Shown here: piece after piece, positions 11,385 to 20,385 of the stretch
How positions within the stretch are numbered: position 1 is the stretch's first letter
Layout of the letters: every line of letters starts with the position of its first letter
Source: Stenotrophomonas sp. 169
GTDB taxonomy: Bacteria > Pseudomonadota > Gammaproteobacteria > Xanthomonadales > Xanthomonadaceae
DNA: 64,000 nt
Assembly: GCF_014621775.1 (NCBI RefSeq)
Contig: NZ_CP061204.1
Coordinates: 1 to 64,000 of the forward strand
Direction: 5' to 3'
The notes under the pieces: model-generated
Databases searched by the model: none
Seen by the model: only the letters and a program-made list of their open reading frames with translations
What the model was told of the DNA's origin: nothing
Translations under genes and position numbers: made by a program

Positions 11385-12143
11385 ATGCTGCAGGAAATTT
11401 TCATCGCCGCTGCTGCTGGGGGCAACTCCAACGCCCTGTCGCAGATGGGCTTCGAGCACCTCATCCATGAAATGACCAGCCAGCCGGGCGACTTCGCAGT
11501 CTCCTGGGTCGTGCTGATCACCTTGATCGTCATGTCGGCCATGTCCTGGTACTGGACTGTCATCAACATCTTCCGTGCTGCCCGCCTGAAGGCTGCTGCT
11601 GACAAGGTCACCAGCCTGTTCTGGGATACCCCGAACGCGCAGGACGCCATCCGTGCCATGGAAGAGCAGCCGGCTTCGGAGCCCTTCTCGAAGATCGCCC
11701 TGGACGCCGCACAGGCTGCCGCCCATCACCAGCGTGCCGAAGGCGGCGCAACCGGTGGCCTGGGTGAGACCCTGAGCCGTTCGGAATTCGTCGACCGCGC
11801 CCTGCGTCAGGCCGTGACCCGCGAAAGCAACAACCTGCAGTCGGGCATGACCCTGCTGGCCACCGTCGGTGCAACCGCTCCGTTCGTCGGTCTGCTCGGT
11901 ACCGTGTGGGGCATCTACGGCGCGCTGATCAAGATCGGTGCAACCGGTTCGGCCTCCATCGATGCCGTCGCCGGCCCGGTGGGTGAAGCGCTGATCATGA
12001 CCGCGATCGGCCTGTTCGTGGCTATCCCGGCCGTGTTCGCCTTCAACTTCTTCAGCAAGATCAACAGCGCGACCATCAGCCGTTTCGATACGTTCGCACA
12101 CGACCTGCATGACTTCTTCGCTACCGGTTCGCGCGTCCGCTAA
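11385..12143 (+). CDS. exbB: Biopolymer transport protein ExbB (MotA/TolQ/ExbB proton channel)
   Basis: ExbB forms the pentameric inner-membrane channel that with ExbD converts proton flow into TonB movement. The 252-residue product has three membrane helices (about 39-60, 155-178, 200-225) and the family-typical stretch GATAPFVGLLGTVWGIYGAL in the second, followed by VGEALIMTAIGLFVAIPAV. It lies 88 bp after tonB and 55 bp before exbD, all on the plus strand. Confusion with TolQ or MotA is excluded mainly by the context. Confidence 0.95.
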   Translation: MLQEIFIAAAAGGNSNALSQMGFEHLIHEMTSQPGDFAVSWVVLITLIVMSAMSWYWTVINIFRAARLKAAADKVTSLFWDTPNAQDAIRAMEEQPASEPFSKIALDAAQAAAHHQRAEGGATGGLGETLSRSEFVDRALRQAVTRESNNLQSGMTLLATVGATAPFVGLLGTVWGIYGALIKIGATGSASIDAVAGPVGEALIMTAIGLFVAIPAVFAFNFFSKINSATISRFDTFAHDLHDFFATGSRVR

Positions 12144-12198
12144 GGACGCGCTGTACCCGGCACGAAGGTAGTTCACACCGATCTAGACGGAGCCCGTT

Positions 12199-12624
12199 AT
12201 GGCTTTCAGTAGTGGTAACAGCGGCGGCCCCATGGCCGACATCAACGTTACGCCCCTCGTGGACGTGATGCTGGTGCTGCTGATCATCTTCATCATCACG
12301 GCGCCTCTGATGTCCCACAAGGTCAAGGTCGAGCTGCCCGAAGCCAATCTGATCCAGAACCCGGACGATGCAAATGATCGTAAGGGTCCGATCACGCTGG
12401 CGGTCAAGGAAGACGGTTCGGTTTACTGGAACGACGAGGAAATCGATCGCGGGACGCTTGAGTCCCGCCTCGCCACCGCCGCCCAGCAGACCCCCCAGCC
12501 GCCGCTGAACCTGCGTGGTGACCGCACCACCAAGATGCGTGTCATCAATGAGCTGACCAAGGTCGCGCAGGAACAGGGCATGCTGGACGTCGGCTTCGTT
12601 GCGACCAAAGAGAAGGGGCAGTAA
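12199..12624 (+). CDS. exbD: Biopolymer transport protein ExbD, first copy
   Basis: ExbD is the proton-conducting partner of ExbB. The 141-residue protein has a short cytoplasmic N-terminus, one membrane helix (about 20-38) carrying the essential aspartate at residue 22 in [11 protein letters not shown], and a periplasmic domain. It is followed after three bases by a second exbD, so translation of the two is probably coupled. In Xanthomonas relatives the two copies are called exbD1 and exbD2, and the second is not required for every TonB function (family knowledge). Confidence 0.95.
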   Translation: MAFSSGNSGGPMADINVTPLVDVMLVLLIIFIITAPLMSHKVKVELPEANLIQNPDDANDRKGPITLAVKEDGSVYWNDEEIDRGTLESRLATAAQQTPQPPLNLRGDRTTKMRVINELTKVAQEQGMLDVGFVATKEKGQ

Positions 12625-12627
12625 GCC

Positions 12628-13041
12628 ATGGCATTCAGTTCTGGTGGTGGCAAAGGCCCCATGGCCGATATCAACGTCACGCCCCTCGTGGACGTGATGC
12701 TGGTTCTGCTGATCATCTTCATCGTGACCGCGCCGATCATGACCTACCCGATCGCGGTGGACCTGCCGCAGCGTGTGCTCAACCCGCCACCGGTGACGGT
12801 TGAACCGCCGCCGCCGGTCGAGTTGCGCGTCGATGCGAGCAACCAGGTGTTCTGGAACAACAGCCCGGTCGCCGTGACCGAACTGCAGCAGCGGATGGAA
12901 CAGGAGGTCCAGCGTGACCCGACGAACCAGCCGGAACTGCGGATCGACGCGAGCCCGGATTCGGAGTACGACGTGATGGCCAAGATCCTGGCCAGCGCGA
13001 AGAACGCCCAGATGAAGAAGATCGGTTTCGTACAGCAGTAA
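12628..13041 (+). CDS. exbD: Biopolymer transport protein ExbD, second copy
   Basis: This 137-residue paralogue shares the first 30 or so residues almost exactly with the preceding ExbD, including the aspartate at 22, but diverges in the periplasmic half, where a proline-rich linker ([16 protein letters not shown]) replaces the charged stretch of the first copy. The difference suggests separate partners or regulation rather than a simple recent duplication. The start lies three bases after the stop of the first copy. The operon ends at a strong terminator 36 bp downstream. Confidence 0.93.
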   Translation: MAFSSGGGKGPMADINVTPLVDVMLVLLIIFIVTAPIMTYPIAVDLPQRVLNPPPVTVEPPPPVELRVDASNQVFWNNSPVAVTELQQRMEQEVQRDPTNQPELRIDASPDSEYDVMAKILASAKNAQMKKIGFVQQ

Positions 13042-13076
13042 ACGCACTACGCAGTCCGCACTCATGACGCGACTGG

Positions 13077-13109
13077 AAAACGCCTTCGGAAACGGAGGCG
13101 TTTTTTTTT
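13077..13109 (+). terminator. Rho-independent terminator of the tonB operon
   Basis: Stem AAAACGCCT (13077-13085) and AGGCGTTTT (13096-13104) with a ten-base loop, running into nine T residues. Confidence 0.92.
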
Positions 13110-13152
13110 GTCCGGGATCTGACGTCCGCCTTCGCTCGCGTATCATCCGCCG

Positions 13153-14613
13153 ATGATTGCTTTCTTCGACGCCCTCCGCCATTGGCTGGACACCATTCCC
13201 CACCTCGGCACGTCGCTGGCGATTACCTATGCGCTGTATCTGATCGGCCTGATCGGCTGGATCATGCTGCAGAAACGCGAACCGGTTGCCACGCTCAGCT
13301 GGATATTGTCGTTGGCGGCGCTGCCCTATATCGGGCTTTTCATCTATTACCTGCTCGGCCCGCAGAAAGTAAATCGGCAGCGCCTGCGCCGCGGCCGTTC
13401 GCGCTCGGGCATGGAGCATTACAGCACCGTCTGCCCGCCGGACGCCGACTGTACCGAGCTGGCGGCGATCGGCCAGGCGACCACCGGCCTGGCACCCAGC
13501 AGCGCCACCGAAGTGGAATGGCTGGTCGACGGTGCAGCGACCTACGCGGCCCTGCTGGAAGGCATCGCCCAAGCGCGGGACCACATCAACCTGGAGTACT
13601 ACATCTTCGAACCCGACCACACCGGCACCGCCGTGCGCGATGCGCTGGTGGCTGCTGCACAGCGCGGTGTGCAGGTGCGATTGCTGCTCGATGCAGTAGG
13701 TGCGGGCAAGATCCGTGCGCGCTTCCTGAAGCCGCTGCTGGATGCCGGTGGCGAGGCGGTGTGGTTCCATCCGCGGCAACTGCTCAAGCCCTTCAAGCGG
13801 CCGTGGTTGAACCTGCGTACCCACCGCAAGCTGGTGGTGATCGACGGTGTGCTGGCCTTCACCGGCGGCATCAACATCACCGACGAAGAGAACGAGCAGC
13901 GCGACCCGAACGCCTACCGCGATCTGCACATGCGGCTGCAAGGGCACGTGGTGCGCAGCCTGCAACTGGTCTTCATGGAGGACTGGCTGTATGCCAGCGG
14001 GCAGGACGCCAAACAGTTCGATCAGCTGCGCTTGTGGCCACGTGAAATGCCGACCCGGGCCGATGGCAGCATCAACGCGCAGGTGTTGGTGTCCGGCCCG
14101 GATTCGGGCTGGGAAACCATCCACCGCCTGCACGTGGCGGCCATCCACGAGGCCAAGCACCGCGTATGGCTGGTGACGCCTTACTTCGTGCCCGGCGAGG
14201 CCGCGCGCATGGCGCTCACCTCGGCCGCACTCGGAGGTCTGGACGTGCGCCTGCTGGTGCCCAAGATGAGTGACTCGTGGTTCGTCACCCAAGCCGCGCG
14301 TTCCTACTTCGACGAACTGCTGCAGGCCGGGGTGAAGATCCATGAGTACGGTCCGCGCATGCTGCATACGAAGGCGTTCATCGCCGACGACGACGTGTGC
14401 ATCGTGGGCACCGCCAACTTCGATCACCGCAGTTTCCGCCTCAACTTCGAGCTGTCGATGCTGCTGCGGGACAAGGGGCGCGTCGCCGAGCTGGCCGGCA
14501 TCCTGGAGCACGAGTTTTCCAGTGCGACGCGCGTGCACAACGAACGCAACCGCGGCCTGTGGCGGCACCGCTTGCCCGAGGCGTTCGCCCGCCTGGCCTC
14601 GCCCCTGCTGTGA
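13153..14613 (+). CDS. cls: Cardiolipin synthase
   Basis: A phospholipase-D-type enzyme that condenses two phosphatidylglycerol molecules into cardiolipin at the inner membrane. The 486-residue protein has two N-terminal membrane segments (about 20-42 and 48-70) and two HKD motifs, HRKLVVID starting at residue 224 and HTKAFIAD starting at residue 405, each followed by the usual glycine/asparagine region (FTGGIN, GTANFD). Length and layout match the ClsA branch. It has its own start after the terminator of the tonB operon and ends 42 bp before pdxJ, so the two may be cotranscribed. Confidence 0.93.
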   Translation: MIAFFDALRHWLDTIPHLGTSLAITYALYLIGLIGWIMLQKREPVATLSWILSLAALPYIGLFIYYLLGPQKVNRQRLRRGRSRSGMEHYSTVCPPDADCTELAAIGQATTGLAPSSATEVEWLVDGAATYAALLEGIAQARDHINLEYYIFEPDHTGTAVRDALVAAAQRGVQVRLLLDAVGAGKIRARFLKPLLDAGGEAVWFHPRQLLKPFKRPWLNLRTHRKLVVIDGVLAFTGGINITDEENEQRDPNAYRDLHMRLQGHVVRSLQLVFMEDWLYASGQDAKQFDQLRLWPREMPTRADGSINAQVLVSGPDSGWETIHRLHVAAIHEAKHRVWLVTPYFVPGEAARMALTSAALGGLDVRLLVPKMSDSWFVTQAARSYFDELLQAGVKIHEYGPRMLHTKAFIADDDVCIVGTANFDHRSFRLNFELSMLLRDKGRVAELAGILEHEFSSATRVHNERNRGLWRHRLPEAFARLASPLL

Positions 14614-14655
14614 CAGCGGCGCTACACTGCGCCCCTCTGTCCGTGCCTTACCGCC

Positions 14656-15399
14656 ATGACCCGTCTCAGCGTCAACGTGAACAAGATCGCCGTACTGCGC
14701 AACTCGCGCGGAGGCCACGATCCGGATGTGCTGCGCGCCGCGCAGGCGTGCCTGGACGCCGGCGCGCACGGTATCACCGTGCATCCGCGGCCTGACCGGC
14801 GGCACATCACGGCGGAAGATGTGCACGCGCTGTCCGCGCTGACCCAGGCACGCGGCGTCGAGTTCAACATCGAAGGCAACCCGTTCGCCCCGCCACGTGA
14901 TGGCTACCCGGGCCTGCTGCCGCTGTGCGAGGCCACCCGCCCCGCGCAGGCCACCCTGGTGCCCGATGGCGATGGCCAGCTGACGTCCGACCACGGGTTT
15001 GATTTCGAGCGTGATGCAGACCAGTTGAGGCCGTTGATCGCCTCGCTGAAGGCGATGGGCTGCCGCGTGAGCCTGTTTGTCGATGCCGGCAATCCGCTGC
15101 TGGAACTGGCCGCCGACGTGGGCGCCGACCGCATCGAGCTGTACACCGGACCGTATGCCGAAGCCCATGCCGCTGGCGATGCCACCGACATGCTGGCGCT
15201 GTTCGCGACCGCCGCCCGCCGCGCTCAGGCCGTGGGCCTGGGCGTCAACGCCGGCCATGACCTGTCGCAGGCCAACCTGCGTGCCTTCCTGACCGCCGTA
15301 CCTGACGTGATGGAAGTCTCGATCGGCCACGCCCTGATCAGCGAAGCGCTGTACGACGGCCTGGATGCCACGGTAAAGGCCTACCTGGCCAGGCTCTGA
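14656..15399 (+). CDS. pdxJ: Pyridoxine 5'-phosphate synthase
   Basis: PdxJ closes the pyridine ring from 1-deoxy-D-xylulose 5-phosphate and 3-amino-2-oxopropyl phosphate, the last step of the DXP-dependent vitamin B6 pathway. The 247-residue TIM-barrel protein shows the family features [33 protein letters not shown], the TLVPDG motif, and the C-terminal VNAGHDL and EVSIGHAL. Length is as expected. In relatives it also follows tonB-exbBD. Confidence 0.96.
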   Translation: MTRLSVNVNKIAVLRNSRGGHDPDVLRAAQACLDAGAHGITVHPRPDRRHITAEDVHALSALTQARGVEFNIEGNPFAPPRDGYPGLLPLCEATRPAQATLVPDGDGQLTSDHGFDFERDADQLRPLIASLKAMGCRVSLFVDAGNPLLELAADVGADRIELYTGPYAEAHAAGDATDMLALFATAARRAQAVGLGVNAGHDLSQANLRAFLTAVPDVMEVSIGHALISEALYDGLDATVKAYLARL

Positions 15400-15717
15400 C
15401 CCGCTCTGGTAGCGCCGACCCAGGGTCGGCGGAAACCATCCGCCCCGTGAAACCTGCACACCCGGTCATGACGGCCGCTTGCTGTCACGACGTCTCATGT
15501 CGCATCCCCTGAGACCCAGATCCCCTACCCTCGGCTGCGCATCGCGTGGCCTGCAATGTCCTGCGCGTTGTCCTGACATGACCGTATGTCCTGTGGATAA
15601 CCATGGGGGCAACCTCCAGCCCCAACCCGCTCCACGCCTACAGCCACCTGAATTCCAGCACATTGCATATGCTGTGGTTAGCAATAATACTAATCGCACT
15701 TTCAGTAGAAAATTCCC
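15400..15717. other. 318-bp intergenic region
   Basis: No gene is supported. It holds a SMAG-like repeat (15409-15432) and, near 15675-15710, an AT-richer stretch (GCAATAATACTAATCG) likely to contain the promoter of the radical SAM gene. Nothing else was recognised. Confidence 0.5.
15409..15432. repeat. SMAG-like GTAG palindromic repeat
   Basis: Begins with GTAG and forms the hairpin CGCCGACCC/GGGTCGGCG, the form of the short GTAG repeats of Stenotrophomonas. It lies just after pdxJ. Confidence 0.7.
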
Positions 15718-16833
15718 ATGGGTCGCCCTGATTCCCTTCCCCCTATCGCGATCAAAGGCCGTGGTGCTACCTCCCACATCGCGGGCCGCTTCGAGAGCAC
15801 AGTCAGCGAAGCGGTGGACGACGGTTGGGAGCCGGATGAAAGCGAGGAGTTCCTGACTCCCCGCCTGCGGACGGAAGTGCGCACGGAGACCGCACGCAGC
15901 ATCATCAGCCGCAACAGCTCCCCGGATGTAGGCTTCAGTCAGTCAGTGAACCCCTACCGCGGGTGCGAGCACGGCTGCAGCTACTGCTTCGCGCGTCCCT
16001 CCCACGCCTACCTGAATCTGTCGCCTGGCCTCGACTTCGAAACCAAGCTGTTCGCCAAGACCAACGCTGCGCAGCTGCTGCGCAAGGAACTGGCCAAGCC
16101 GGGCTACGTGCCGCAGCCGATCGCGCTGGGCATCAACACCGACGCCTACCAGCCGATCGAACGCAAGTTCAAACTCACCCGCCAGCTGATCGAAGTGATG
16201 CTGGAAACACAGCACCCGTTTTCGCTGATCACCAAGAACGCGTTGGTCGAGCGCGACATCGATCTGCTGATGCCGCTGGCGGAAAAGAACCTGGTCAGCG
16301 TGCATTTCTCGGTGACCTCGCTGGACCCGGTGTTGTCATCGAAACTGGAGCCGCGTGCCGCTGCACCGCGTGCCCGTCTGCGCGCCATGCGGCGGCTGCA
16401 CGACGCGGGCATCCCGGTCGGGGTGATGGTGGCGCCGGTGATTCCGTGGGTGAACGATGCCGAGCTGGAAGCCGTGCTGGAGGCAGCACGCGATGCCGGC
16501 GCGCGCACTGCCGGCTATGTGCTGCTGCGGCTGCCGTTGGAAGTGTCGCCGCTGTTCCGCGACTGGCTGGAAGCGCACTACCCCGACCGTGCCGCGCACG
16601 TGATGAGCACCATCAACCAGCTGCGCGGCGGCAAGGACTACGACAGCCAGTTCGGCACGCGCATGCGCGGCCAGGGCGTCTATGCAGACCTGTTGAACAA
16701 TCGATTCAAGCTGGCGCGCAGGCGGCTGGGGTTTGATGCGCAGAACAGCCATTGGCCGAAGCTGGATTGCACGCGGTTTGTGCCGCCGCTATTGATCAAA
16801 GTGAAAGATGAAGCACAGGGCACCTTATTCTAG
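15718..16833 (+). CDS. PA0069-family radical SAM protein (SplB-like)
   Basis: The 371-residue protein carries the radical SAM cluster motif with cysteines at 83, 87 and 90 (CEHGCSYC), a four-three spacing typical of spore photoproduct lyase-like proteins of the PA0069/Rv2578c group, followed by the FARPSHAYLNLSPGLDFET segment conserved in that group. It would bind a 4Fe-4S cluster and S-adenosylmethionine; the substrate is unknown. It appears to be monocistronic. The ATG at 15718 has no strong ribosome site, so the exact start is less certain than the family. Confidence 0.88.
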   Translation: MGRPDSLPPIAIKGRGATSHIAGRFESTVSEAVDDGWEPDESEEFLTPRLRTEVRTETARSIISRNSSPDVGFSQSVNPYRGCEHGCSYCFARPSHAYLNLSPGLDFETKLFAKTNAAQLLRKELAKPGYVPQPIALGINTDAYQPIERKFKLTRQLIEVMLETQHPFSLITKNALVERDIDLLMPLAEKNLVSVHFSVTSLDPVLSSKLEPRAAAPRARLRAMRRLHDAGIPVGVMVAPVIPWVNDAELEAVLEAARDAGARTAGYVLLRLPLEVSPLFRDWLEAHYPDRAAHVMSTINQLRGGKDYDSQFGTRMRGQGVYADLLNNRFKLARRRLGFDAQNSHWPKLDCTRFVPPLLIKVKDEAQGTLF

Positions 16834-16880
16834 AGAGCCGGCGTGCTCTGCCCGACGCCTTCGGCAACCAAGGACGATGT

Positions 16881-17450
16881 ATGACAAGGACGAAGCGTCA
16901 CCTGCTGCTGTTCGCGTTGTTCGGCATGACGAGCTATCCCACGTGGGGAAGCGAATACGCATCTGAGCTGGCCAGCGAACTCATCGCGATGGCGGAGGCG
17001 GATCAACAGGTCCGCAGTACGCAGCCCGTCGACGTCGCCCATGTGCTGTCCACGGACGCCGCACATTCCAGTCGGCTCTCGGCAATCATGGCCGCATCCG
17101 GCTGGCCACGTGTATCGGTCGTCGGAAAACCGGCCGCCGATGCAGCCGCCTTGCTGGCGTTGCATGCCGATCGTGCCCCCCAGGTGCAGCGCCAAGCACT
17201 GGCCCTGATGTTGCCTCTACTCGGATCAGGCGAAGTAGACGCCCGTAAGTATGCTTACCTCTGGGACAGGACCCACAGCCCACAGCGATACGGCACTCAG
17301 GGCAGCTGTGTGGGACAGAGGTGGTACCCGGATGAGATCGAAGAGGCGCCGCAGGTGGATAGCCGCCGAGCGGCTGCGGGTCTTGGCACATTGTCGGAGT
17401 ATGTCGAAGCAGCCAGCGAAATGTGCGCGCCGGCGCGGGCAATCGACTGA
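16881..17450 (+). CDS. Secreted DUF6624-like protein
   Basis: A 189-residue protein of unknown function with an N-terminal signal peptide (about 1-24, ending TWGS). The remainder resembles proteins described as DUF6624: an ELIAMAEADQQVR segment at the start, a helical middle, and the C-terminal RYGTQG and RRAAAGLGTLSEYVEAASEMC. Assignment is from recalled family pattern and not a search. A ribosome site AAGGA lies seven bases before the ATG. No operon partner is seen; it follows the radical SAM gene by 47 bp and might be cotranscribed. Confidence 0.6.
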   Translation: MTRTKRHLLLFALFGMTSYPTWGSEYASELASELIAMAEADQQVRSTQPVDVAHVLSTDAAHSSRLSAIMAASGWPRVSVVGKPAADAAALLALHADRAPQVQRQALALMLPLLGSGEVDARKYAYLWDRTHSPQRYGTQGSCVGQRWYPDEIEEAPQVDSRRAAAGLGTLSEYVEAASEMCAPARAID

Positions 17451-17871
17451 CGACCGGCGTCACCTGAAAATCCTGTCGCCCCCCGCCTTACGCAGGTCAC
17501 GCAGGATGACTCCGCAGCTTTCCTGATGGACGCCCTTGGACGCCACATCGCACGATGACCGGGCTGGTGCCGAATGTGCCAGCCGGGATTGGCGTCCTGT
17601 TACTACCTGAGAGCAATTGCCTCTGTTGTGGCCTTCGGGCACGGCGGAGAATGCACTGCACTGCCGGTCATACGGCGGGCGGTGCGCGGGGATCCCGATC
17701 CGCCGGTTTTGAGCTCTCAGATAGTCCGGTACGCCAACCCGCACCGCCCGCCACCTCGCGCTTCGGCGCAGGTGGCCGTTTGCCTTGCGAGGTCCTACCG
17801 ATGTCATTGCAGCTCCGGCGCCCTGCGCGCGTGTCTTTCCGGACCCCCGAACTGAGTACATGGGGGCCACG
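17451..17871. other. 421-bp region without a supported gene
   Basis: Open frames here have no recognisable protein pattern. It is the place where the toxin partner of the following antitoxin would be expected, but no RelE/ParE/HigB-like sequence was recognised. Confidence 0.45.
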
Positions 17872-18258
17872 ATGACGCCACCGCGCGCCACCATGACGCA
17901 CGCGGAGATGGAAGCGGCAGGCCATTTCGACCGTCCGCGTACCCCGCAGGCCGTTGTGGATTACTTGAACGAGTGCATCGTGGAGAGCCAGGGCGATGCG
18001 GCCATTCTTGGGGAAGCGTTGGCCTATGTCGCAGGTGAAGAGGGACTGCGGGGAATCGCGCGCGAGTGCGGATTGCCTGCCGCGGTGGTACATCGGCAGT
18101 TGGGTGGAAGACGCACGTTGACCTTGCGTACGGTGATGGGTGCCTTGCGCGCAATCGGATTGCAGATGCGGGTGGATGTGGCGGAACGCCAGGCGAGTGA
18201 TGGACGTTGCGCCGCCGACGGGAGCGCCGCGCCCTGCTCGGCGAGCGAAGTGGCATGA
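17872..18258 (+). CDS. Addiction-module antidote protein (HigA-like helix-turn-helix), orphan
   Basis: The product, 128 residues from the ATG at 17872, has the pattern of the putative addiction-module antidote family: an N-terminal segment [20 protein letters not shown], then [26 protein letters not shown] leading into a helix-turn-helix and ending [18 protein letters not shown]. Such antitoxins bind a RelE/ParE-like mRNA interferase and repress their own operon. In this family the toxin gene normally lies just upstream; none is visible. A GGGGG stretch precedes the chosen ATG; ATGs at 17860 and 17893 are alternatives. The tail after residue 105 is low-complexity and may not be conserved. Confidence 0.65.
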   Translation: MTPPRATMTHAEMEAAGHFDRPRTPQAVVDYLNECIVESQGDAAILGEALAYVAGEEGLRGIARECGLPAAVVHRQLGGRRTLTLRTVMGALRAIGLQMRVDVAERQASDGRCAADGSAAPCSASEVA

Positions 18259-18428
18259 CATCGGTGGGCTACGCAATGAGCGATTTCTGAAAGGCCCTGT
18301 CGCGATCGTCGTGCACCATAGGTTTCATGCAGTAACAAGCCAAATCTAGATCGTCTCCATCAATCAAGACGACAGCGCACAGACCCACGGAAGGTTCACC
18401 CATGAGCATGATGCTCGATCTGCCGAAA

Positions 18429-18511
18429 TCCTCATCTCCCCGGGTGTCGCTGCACATGTCGGCCAAGGGAAAGGTGGACACGTGTGCGTTCAGCACCCGG
18501 GGAGATGAGGA
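18429..18511. repeat. Long inverted repeat, 18-bp perfect arms
   Basis: The arms TCCTCATCTCCCCGGGTG (18429-18446) and CACCCGGGGAGATGAGGA (18494-18511) are exact complements 47 bp apart, and the spacer carries a second weaker pair (GCACATGTC with GACACGTGTGC). It ends 15 bp after the 3' end of the minus-strand oxygenase gene and may act as its terminator, although no T-run is present. Confidence 0.7.
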
Positions 18512-18526
18512 CCCAGGCGTCGCGGC

Positions 18527-19234
18527 TCAGCTGCCGAACAGCTGCTGCGCGCTCTGGAACAGGATCCAGCTGGTCGCGATGAACTTGTCTCCACCCTGTG
18601 GACGGTTGCCGCGATGGGTGTGGGTGAACGCGGTGGGCGCGATCAGCAGGCTGCCGGTACGCGGTGCGATCTTCCGGCCTTGGAACAGGAACTCGGTTTC
18701 GCCCTCCTCGAACCCATCGTTGAGATAGAGCGTCCACAGCAGGTGCCGGTGCAGCGTTTCAGCCTGCGGGTCCTTCGGGTACAGCTCGCAATGCCAGTAG
18801 GGATAGCCGCCCTCGCCTGCTGCGTACCATTGCAGGTTGATCGCGCCCGGACGCAGGCAGGTGCGTGCCAGATCCGACAAGGCAGCCCCGTCCATCTGCG
18901 GGAAGTCTTCAGCCGTGAGGCGCTTCGGTTGGCCGTTGCTGTCTTGTATCTGCAACATCAACGGCGCGATCAATGCCTGTGGATAACGGCGTAGATAAGT
19001 CTGCAGCCCGGCGAAAACCGCTTGTTGCAGGACGTTTTCCACATCCGACCAATCGGGCTGGCCGCTGATCCGGAGATCCTTGCTACGCTTGAGTTCCGGG
19101 AACACCCCGCTGCCTACCGCACCCGGTTGCAGGCGGTCACTTGCGCGGACCCGCGACACGATCGCCGCACATACATCAGCGGGGACGGCGTTGTGGATCA
19201 CTTCAATGAAATCTACTGGTTCCTGCACGTGCAT
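18527..19234 (-). CDS. 2OG-Fe(II) oxygenase of the prolyl 4-hydroxylase type
   Basis: A 235-residue protein of the 2-oxoglutarate and Fe(II)-dependent oxygenase superfamily. The jelly-roll signatures are visible in the C-terminal half: GYPYWHCELYP with a probable metal ligand pair H-x-E, then LLWTLYLNDGFEEGETEFL, PRTGSLLIAP, and FTHTHRGNRPQGGDKFIATSW with the distal histidine, the conserved HRG and the lysine. The substrate is unknown. The ATG at 19234 follows a GAGGGA ribosome site; the frame is open from a GTG at 19291 that lacks one. H-x-E in place of the usual H-x-D is unusual but known. Confidence 0.8.
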   Translation of the reverse strand: MHVQEPVDFIEVIHNAVPADVCAAIVSRVRASDRLQPGAVGSGVFPELKRSKDLRISGQPDWSDVENVLQQAVFAGLQTYLRRYPQALIAPLMLQIQDSNGQPKRLTAEDFPQMDGAALSDLARTCLRPGAINLQWYAAGEGGYPYWHCELYPKDPQAETLHRHLLWTLYLNDGFEEGETEFLFQGRKIAPRTGSLLIAPTAFTHTHRGNRPQGGDKFIATSWILFQSAQQLFGS

Positions 19235-19316
19235 GCGTGGATCCCTCGCCAGTGGAACCTTGATGGTGCCCACTGGCGAAGGGGATGTCACGCCAACGTC
19301 ATGAGCGTGCGGCGAA

Positions 19317-20333
19317 TCAAGCGTTTTGCGCGTCGTGCTGCTGGTGGTACTTCACCGCGGCGTCGACTTCATCGCGCGAGCCAAGGAACACCGGCACGCG
19401 CTGGTGCAGCTGGTCCGGCTGGATGTCCAGGATGCGCGCGCGCCCGGTCGAGGCGGCACCGCCTGCCTGTTCCACCAACAGACCCATCGGATTGGCCTCG
19501 TACATCAGGCGCAGCTTGCCGGCCTTGGACGCATCTTTCTTGTCCCACGGATAGATGAAAATGCCGCCGCGGGTCAGGATGCGATGCACGTCGGCGACCA
19601 TGCTGGCGATCCAGCGCATGTTGAAATCCTTGCCGCGCGCGCCTTCCTTGCCCTGCAGCAGATCGGTCACGTAGGCCTGCATCGGGGCTTCCCAATGGCG
19701 CTGGTTGGACATGTTGATCGCGAACTCCTGCGTGGCCGCCGGGATCTGCATGTCCTGGGTGGTCAGCAGGAACTCGCCGCTCTCACGGTCCAGGGTGAAC
19801 GCATGCGTGCCGTGGCCAACGGTGAGCACCATCTGCGTGCTTGGCCCGTAGATGCAGTAGCCCGCCGCGATCTGCGCGGTACCCGGCTGCAGGAAGCTGT
19901 CGTCGCCCGGCAGTTCCACGCCCTTCGGGCAGCGCAGCACGGAGAAGATGGTGCCCACCGACACATTCACGTCGATGTTGGAGCTGCCATCGAGGGGATC
20001 GAACAACAGCAGGAAGTCGCCGCGCGGATGGATGTCCGGCACGGGCTGCGAATGGTCCATTTCTTCCGATGCACAGGCGGCGAGGTGGCCACCCCACGCG
20101 TTGGCTTCCAGCAGGATCTCGTTGCTGATGACGTCCAGCTTCTTCTGCGCTTCGCCCTGCACGTTGCCGGTCCCGGCCTCGCCCAGCACGCCGCCCAGGG
20201 CACCCTTGCTGACCGCGATGGAGATGTTGGTGCAGGCGCGGGCCACCACGGCGATCAGCTGGCGCAGGTCGGCATTGATGCGGCCGGCATGCTGTTCCTG
20301 GATGAGATACCGGGTCAACGACGTACGGGACAT
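19317..20333 (-). CDS. fbp: Class 1 fructose-1,6-bisphosphatase
   Basis: Hydrolyses fructose 1,6-bisphosphate to fructose 6-phosphate, the committed step of gluconeogenesis. The 338-residue protein has the class I signatures: the metal-binding [22 protein letters not shown] near residue 110 and the C-terminal [22 protein letters not shown] with EQAGG. Length is normal. It lies downstream of the aminotransferase gene on the same strand but is separated from it by a 33-bp-arm hairpin, so it is probably transcribed on its own. Gluconeogenesis would be needed for growth on the uronates whose catabolic genes lie further on. Confidence 0.96.
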   Translation of the reverse strand: MSRTSLTRYLIQEQHAGRINADLRQLIAVVARACTNISIAVSKGALGGVLGEAGTGNVQGEAQKKLDVISNEILLEANAWGGHLAACASEEMDHSQPVPDIHPRGDFLLLFDPLDGSSNIDVNVSVGTIFSVLRCPKGVELPGDDSFLQPGTAQIAAGYCIYGPSTQMVLTVGHGTHAFTLDRESGEFLLTTQDMQIPAATQEFAINMSNQRHWEAPMQAYVTDLLQGKEGARGKDFNMRWIASMVADVHRILTRGGIFIYPWDKKDASKAGKLRLMYEANPMGLLVEQAGGAASTGRARILDIQPDQLHQRVPVFLGSRDEVDAAVKYHQQHDAQNA

Positions 20334-20385
20334 GGGCAGGGCTCGAGCGACGGAAAGATGCGTCTATTGTCGCCGCCCGGATGCA

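Noticed and set aside
12121..15459. 1112-residue antisense open frame over exbD, cls and pdxJ
   Set aside because: Three well-recognised genes lie opposite; the translation has no domain pattern.
17555..17875. Short frame considered as toxin partner of the antitoxin
   Set aside because: Cysteine- and arginine-rich sequence without RelE/ParE or HigB pattern, and it overlaps the antitoxin start.
19235..19291. GTG start for the 2OG-Fe(II) oxygenase
   Set aside because: No ribosome site; the ATG at 19234 has GAGGGA at good distance and the extra residues are not family-like.
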